Shown piece after piece: positions 37,690 to 43,600 of a stretch of DNA of 64,000 bases (positions are counted from its first letter, which is position 1; each line of letters opens with the position of its first letter). The stretch covers positions 9,553,501 to 9,617,500 of the forward strand of contig JBAIAC010000027.1 in assembly GCA_037349315.1 (NCBI GenBank), in the 5' to 3' direction. The notes beneath the pieces were generated by a model, which was given only the letters and a program-made list of their open reading frames with translations, made no database searches and was not told where the DNA came from. The stretch comes from Chelydra serpentina (lineage: Eukaryota; Chordata; Testudines; Chelydridae). Position numbers and translations under genes: made by a program.

Positions 37690-40600
37690 CAGCAACTACA
37701 GGAGACTGTGCCTTGACTTCCCAAAAGGAGGGGAAAACCCCAAAACAAGACTGATGGGTAAGGGCACCTAGAACCCAGAACAGGGATAATTTTAATACTG
37801 GTTTGGTTTTCTGGAGTTAGAGAGACCCTACAAAGGGAAATTTAGGTTAAGGGCACTTCTAAAAATCACAAGTATTAATAACAGATAAGGAATTTTGTTA
37901 TAAATGGACTGCTCCTTTAAAATTTTCCTTCAGAGAAGAAAGGGTAAGGAGGAGGGAGAAGACAGAAATACAGTAGCACAGATTTCAAAATACAGTAGCA
38001 GAGAGATAACTTTTCCTGAAAGCTGGAATGAAGTTTATTCAAATGAAGGTAGTTCTGCCCCTCCCTAAGGGAGAAGAGTTTGTTACAGGGACAACGGTCT
38101 GTAATACCACTTACTAAGAGCCAAAACCAGATTAACAAATTATTCTAGTTAAGAGCAGTTAAAAAAAAAAAAAAAAAAAAGGACAACGCAAAGCTCATCC
38201 ATTTGTAGTAGCTGACATATGGTCTATACAGTAAAGCTTGTTTAATTGAAGCGCTCATATGCTTACGGAGATGAGAACAGGTATTTTTACTATTATTTAT
38301 GCAATGCCTATGTAAGAGCCTTGCAGCACAAATGAGAGACCTGTACCATGCCCCAAAGATTTTACAATCTAACCTGAGGCATGCTGGAAGGGGGAAGAGA
38401 GGGTTGAAGCATAAAATGACTGGTTACTTTATGTGCATATCTGGACTTTTAATGTGGCAGAATAAAGACCCTCCCTACTTTCCCCCAAGCTCTTATATGA
38501 GTCTTTAGGGCCTTGTCTACAAGAGAGGATTTTAGCAAACGATTTTCACCCAGGGTATCACTAGTTCCGGATGCAAAGGGGAGGGTTATTTTAGAAGATT
38601 CCCTCGTGTAGAGACTGCCTAAGGTCTCTCTGCTGGGAGACATGCCTACCACTAATGTTGGTGCACAGGCCTGTAGAGACAGTGGTGTTTGAAAGTTGAT
38701 CTGCTTCCAAACACAAAGCCAGTCATGGATTTCAATGCTGAGGGAGTGACGTCATTTTATTGTGTGCGCTCCGGCTAAATCCTACACTCTCCATCAATTG
38801 TTACTTTTCAAATACATACAACAATACAGGAACTTCAGAGCCTTAAATAACTCCTCAAAATAACGGACTGACCAGCCAAACACGTGACAAGAAAGTAAAC
38901 AGAGCCTCCATCTGAATACCTTCCCAACTGCTATCACTCACTTGCAGGCAATCTAAGACAGAAGCAATGCTCTACAATCTAAAGATCAGCCCCCTTTTAA
39001 AGCACTTGCTTTAAAACTTCCATGGTCGAGTGGCAGACGTAGCAGATCCTCAGATTAAACAGCAGTCTCTTGACCTTGTTACTGCTCTATGACTGCACTT
39101 GTGTCTCAACAGCAGTTTTCCCACAATGCCTGTTCAAATCAATGGCACAACAAGACGTACCCGGAACACGTGACAGAACTCGAAGAGCTGTATCTAGAAA
39201 AGCCAGGAAAGGTGGCTCTGAGAGGCGCTAGAAGAAGTCGGGTGAACAGCATTCCTTTGAGCTGACTGTATTATTAAATCTGCACCTGAGACAAGCTCAG
39301 ATCTGAAGCAGTGACAGCAGTAAAAATGCTAGCAATCCAGGAAATGCATTATCACCGTCTCTTGACTTGGTATAGGTTAACTAAACCGAAGGGTTAACTA
39401 TCCTATAACTGTCCTTGCTGGAAAACATTACATGAACAAACAGTGCGAGGGGTTTTAAAAGAAAGGCAATCCTCCTGTAAGAGAAAGAAAAGATGGCATT
39501 TCATCAGGTACAAGCAAACTCAGAGCTCAGCAGCTACAAAATTACACCTACTTTCCACACAATACTGGCAGAACTGCTTAAAACAAAGTAACGTTTCACT
39601 TATTAGTGTAACATTATTAAGCAATACACAGAAATTGTCACACTGGAACCAAACCTTGATCTCTCTCACCTGAACACATGACAGAGCCAGGAACTCTGAA
39701 ATTTTAATGCCAGCTCTGGCAGACTCCTTCTGTGGCTGTGCACAAATCATTTAACCTCTCAGTTTCCTCTACAGTGATCATGCTGCTCTACCTCGCAGGG
39801 ATGTTAGAAGGATTCATAAGTATAGGTCAACTGCTTTTAGGCCAGAAAGCATACAGTATCTTCCTCCTGTCTATGGCCTACACCTGATGCTTTAGAAGAA
39901 AGTGAAAGTCCTCCAAAAGGTACCTGGCCAATCGTGCAATGCTGTAACGTGGAGAGGAATTATTTTTCCACCCAACACCAGCTAGCAATCAGTTAATGCC
40001 CTGAAGCACAAGATTATGCACTGTAATTTTTTAACTAAGTTAGTGGAACTGCAAACATGTCATCCATTTGAAAAAAACCTGAAGGAAAAAAAAAAAAAGT
40101 GCTCAACATGACATTCCTGCATCCTTGAATTACTTCCAGTCCACTCAGTCACCTAAAACAAATGGACTTCGGCTTAGATATAAGCTTCAACAGCTTATTA
40201 CTACTGAACAATTTTTAAAAAGTGTCAAATCAAATATAGGAGCAAGCTTCTCTCTCACTTGGATGTAGGTCTTCCACAAGATGTATGGCTCACCTTTCGC
40301 TTTATGTACTTTTTTTTTTTTTAAAGATTATCAAGGAAGGGGTTGAGTTTATAAGATCCTCTGCACAACACTTTTTTTTAAAGTACAAATCTGAGCACTT
40401 TTCAAATTACGATTCAAGTTTTCTAAAATGAGATGCATGTTTTTAAATGCGTCTTTAGAGCTTGTGAAAGGTGCCCTGTTGAGAGCCCTAAAGATAAAGC
40501 CTTCTAGTTATCCACAGTACGAACAGAACAGGGACAGCAGCATTGCAAGCTTCCCAGGTGCACCCCCAGCATTCCTATGGGTCAGCCCCAGATTGACAAT

Positions 40601-43600
40601 AGAGAGTAGCGATTTTAACATCTGACTATTAAGAAATGGACTAAAGTCATCCATTCACAGATCACTGAACAAACTGGTCACTATCAACCTGCAATTGATT
40701 TGAATTAGAGACCTATAGGCAAATAGCTCCATATCCCCCTTACCCAGTGCTTCATTTAGGCCAGGGCTTCTATGTTTGGCAGTTCATAGCTCCAGTACCT
40801 CTGGGCTTGCCATGTCAGTTATGAAAGTAAAAAAATTACTTGAGCCTCAGCATCTAATTGCTTGAGCCTCAGAACGTCTCATTACAAATTAAGCACTGCC
40901 ATTACCCACTCCCTTCAACCTCCCTAATTTAATGTTACAGGATGACCAGATGAGCATGCAATGTTCAAACACTCTAATGTCTCCCCCCCTTCCCTTTGGA
41001 GGGGGGGGGGGATTCTGCATATTATTTTTAATTCTCTTAATCTAGCCACTCGATTTTTGAGATTAATGACCCTCCTTGAATATTTTGCTCAAGCTTTAGT
41101 TTATATAATAATGTCAGGATATTTTGCGAGAGAAGCATTGGTACCAATGGAATACAATTTGCATGGTTACATTATATACAACATATCTGAAGTGAGTTTA
41201 GTGGCCTCAGGACAATTCCCTTTGGACAAGCAACCCCATTAACCATTACCACAACCGGCGCCAAGTGGTGATTTCAACAGATAGGTCAGGGATTGAATAA
41301 TACTATCACCCCTAGAAGTTTCCCCTCCAAATCAGGAGACAGCACGCTGATGGAGCAGTGCACGGGTCTGTGGATATGATAAGTCTGTGGATATGATAAG
41401 TCAATCTTAGAATTGCCAGTCAAGCACTTTTTCCATGAGCATGAACCTCAAGACACACAAACATAGCAAACACAGGGCTGGATTCTGAGAAAGGTTCAGC
41501 GTCCATGACTGGAAGGAACCTCCAAAAGACACTGCAGTTGCTTAGCACCTCTAAGAACCAACCCCGTGATGACTCTCTAGGTACAGTTTTAAAATCTTTC
41601 AAATATAGGACTAAGCCCCAAGGTCTTAACACTCAGGCAAACTCCCATTAGAACATCAGTGGGAGTCTGCCCAAGTAAGGACATCAGGATTTCTCCGAAA
41701 ATAAACATCCACCTCATCTGAATACCTTATGAAAAGACACAATTAAAGCCAAGTTTTTAGGCATTCAATACTTGTATGGTAAGTTCATCAGGTAAGAAAT
41801 TATACACATTACATGGCTCCCTACTTTGTATAGTGTAAACAATATATTGCACATGAGCAGGTTCTGGAAAGATCAGAAATTTAACCCCCTTAAAAATACA
41901 ATTGCCAAAGACAAAATGTGAGTCAGTGATCATGGGAAACCTTTGCACTGTAGCTTAAACCATGTTAATGGGAAGATGTATAATGGCAATTTTTTCAAGT
42001 GGCTTTCTCCTGCTACACCAGCCACCACAGAATACACTCCTCTTTCACACAGAACTGCAGTCCGCACATTATTCCAGCATGTTGAAACAATTTGGGGCTT
42101 GATATTTGATCTAATGATGTCAAATTCACCATAAGACTACTGATAAGAGATCTGAAAAAGTAAAGATGGAATCTGTATTTACAATATCAAAGTGTCATAA
42201 AAAGGAGTGAATCCTCCAAGTATAACTCTCCGCTTGGTGGTTTTGCAATCACAATTATGCTAGCAGAGACAGCACAATAACCATTATTTGTATTACGCTA
42301 GCAAGTGAAATCAGGGCCCCATTGGGCTAGGCTCTTACTAGGTATTTGTACAGAGAATTTACAGGCAAAGGCCGAGAGGAAAAGTGACTTGCCCAAGATC
42401 ATACAGCAGGTCAGTGGCAGGGCTGGAAACAGACCTGCAGTCTCTCAAGTACTAGGGGAAACTGCTCTGCTCTCCTAATGCAACATAGTTCTTCTCTCTC
42501 CTCCTGTACCTTCCACCTCAGCTCCTCAAACGCTTTAACACGTATTAATCCTGCCGCCCATCACCCTTGTGAGGCAGCATCCCTCTTAGGGCCAGGGCCA
42601 GGTTCAAACACCTGCTGACGGTCACACAGCAAGTAGGGGCAGCAGCCCCCCCGTCCTCTAAGTGCTCTGCAGTCCTGACACCCGCTCCCCCAGAGCCTAG
42701 AACGGAACCCCAGGAGCACTGAACTCCCAGCCCCCAGGCAGCACCAGGGAGAGCCGCGGTCTCTTTAAATCCCTGACCCCGGCCGCCAGCGGCTCCGTGC
42801 CAAGGGGCGCGTGGAACGCCGGGGTCGCTACAATGTCTCAAGCCCTGGCACTCGGGCTGGGAGCTACCACGTGGGTGGGGGGGGGCGGGGTCATTCTCTC
42901 CCTCCCAGCAATCCTGCGCGCTCCACATCAGACTCCGCCTCCTTCCCCCCCCCCGGCGAATCCCAGCTCCCGACTCTTTCCTTCCCAGGCTCGGAGCAGA
43001 CCAATGTGCAAGGGGAAGGGAGGGGGGAGATACGGAGGGTTCTCTGGGGCGAGGGTATTCAGCAGCCCCCTTTGCTTAGCGACCCTGTCCCAGAGGAGTA
43101 AGGGGCACCGGGGGGGGGAGGCGCACACACACACCAGCGAAGGCACATGCCCGCCCCCCCCTCGGGCGGCTGCACAGTGGTGTGCTCCAGTGAAGGTCAC
43201 CTTCATTGGTGTTAGGCGAGGAAGCGGCAGGACCAGGCGCTGCCCCCCCGGCTCAGCCCAGACGACCCCCGGGCGGCTCCAGCCCGCTGCTGAGTTCCAG
43301 CCCTTCCCACCCCCACTTCTGGCTGATGAGCAGGGGGCAGCCCCCAGCCCCTTCCCTCTCCTCCCAGCACTCACTCTCCCTTGCCCGACGCGTCCCTAAC
43401 TCCTCCACCGACCCTCCCGCTCCCCCAGGAGGTTCCCCGGCCAGAACCCCGCTTCTGACCCCCCCCTCCCCCGCCCCCCAGGAAACCCAGCGCCGCCCCA
43501 ACCCATACCAGGGGCCCTTCCAGCGAGGAGAGGCGTTCCTGTCATTCCCAGCCCCTCCAGAGCCCCTTAATTCCACGTTGATGCAGATGCAGGGAGATCC

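Larger units (their letters stand above)
34015..42599 (-). other. CLUH intron 1, middle part
   Basis: It is AT-rich with the G36 run, an AT microsatellite, poly(A), LINE and MIR fragments and a tandem duplication. A CRE-like TGACGTCA occurs at 38747. No coding sequence is recognised. Confidence 0.6.

Noticed and set aside
38747..38754. CRE-like TGACGTCA site
   Set aside because: A single 8 bp match in 64 kb within intron is expected by chance, and no promoter context is visible.
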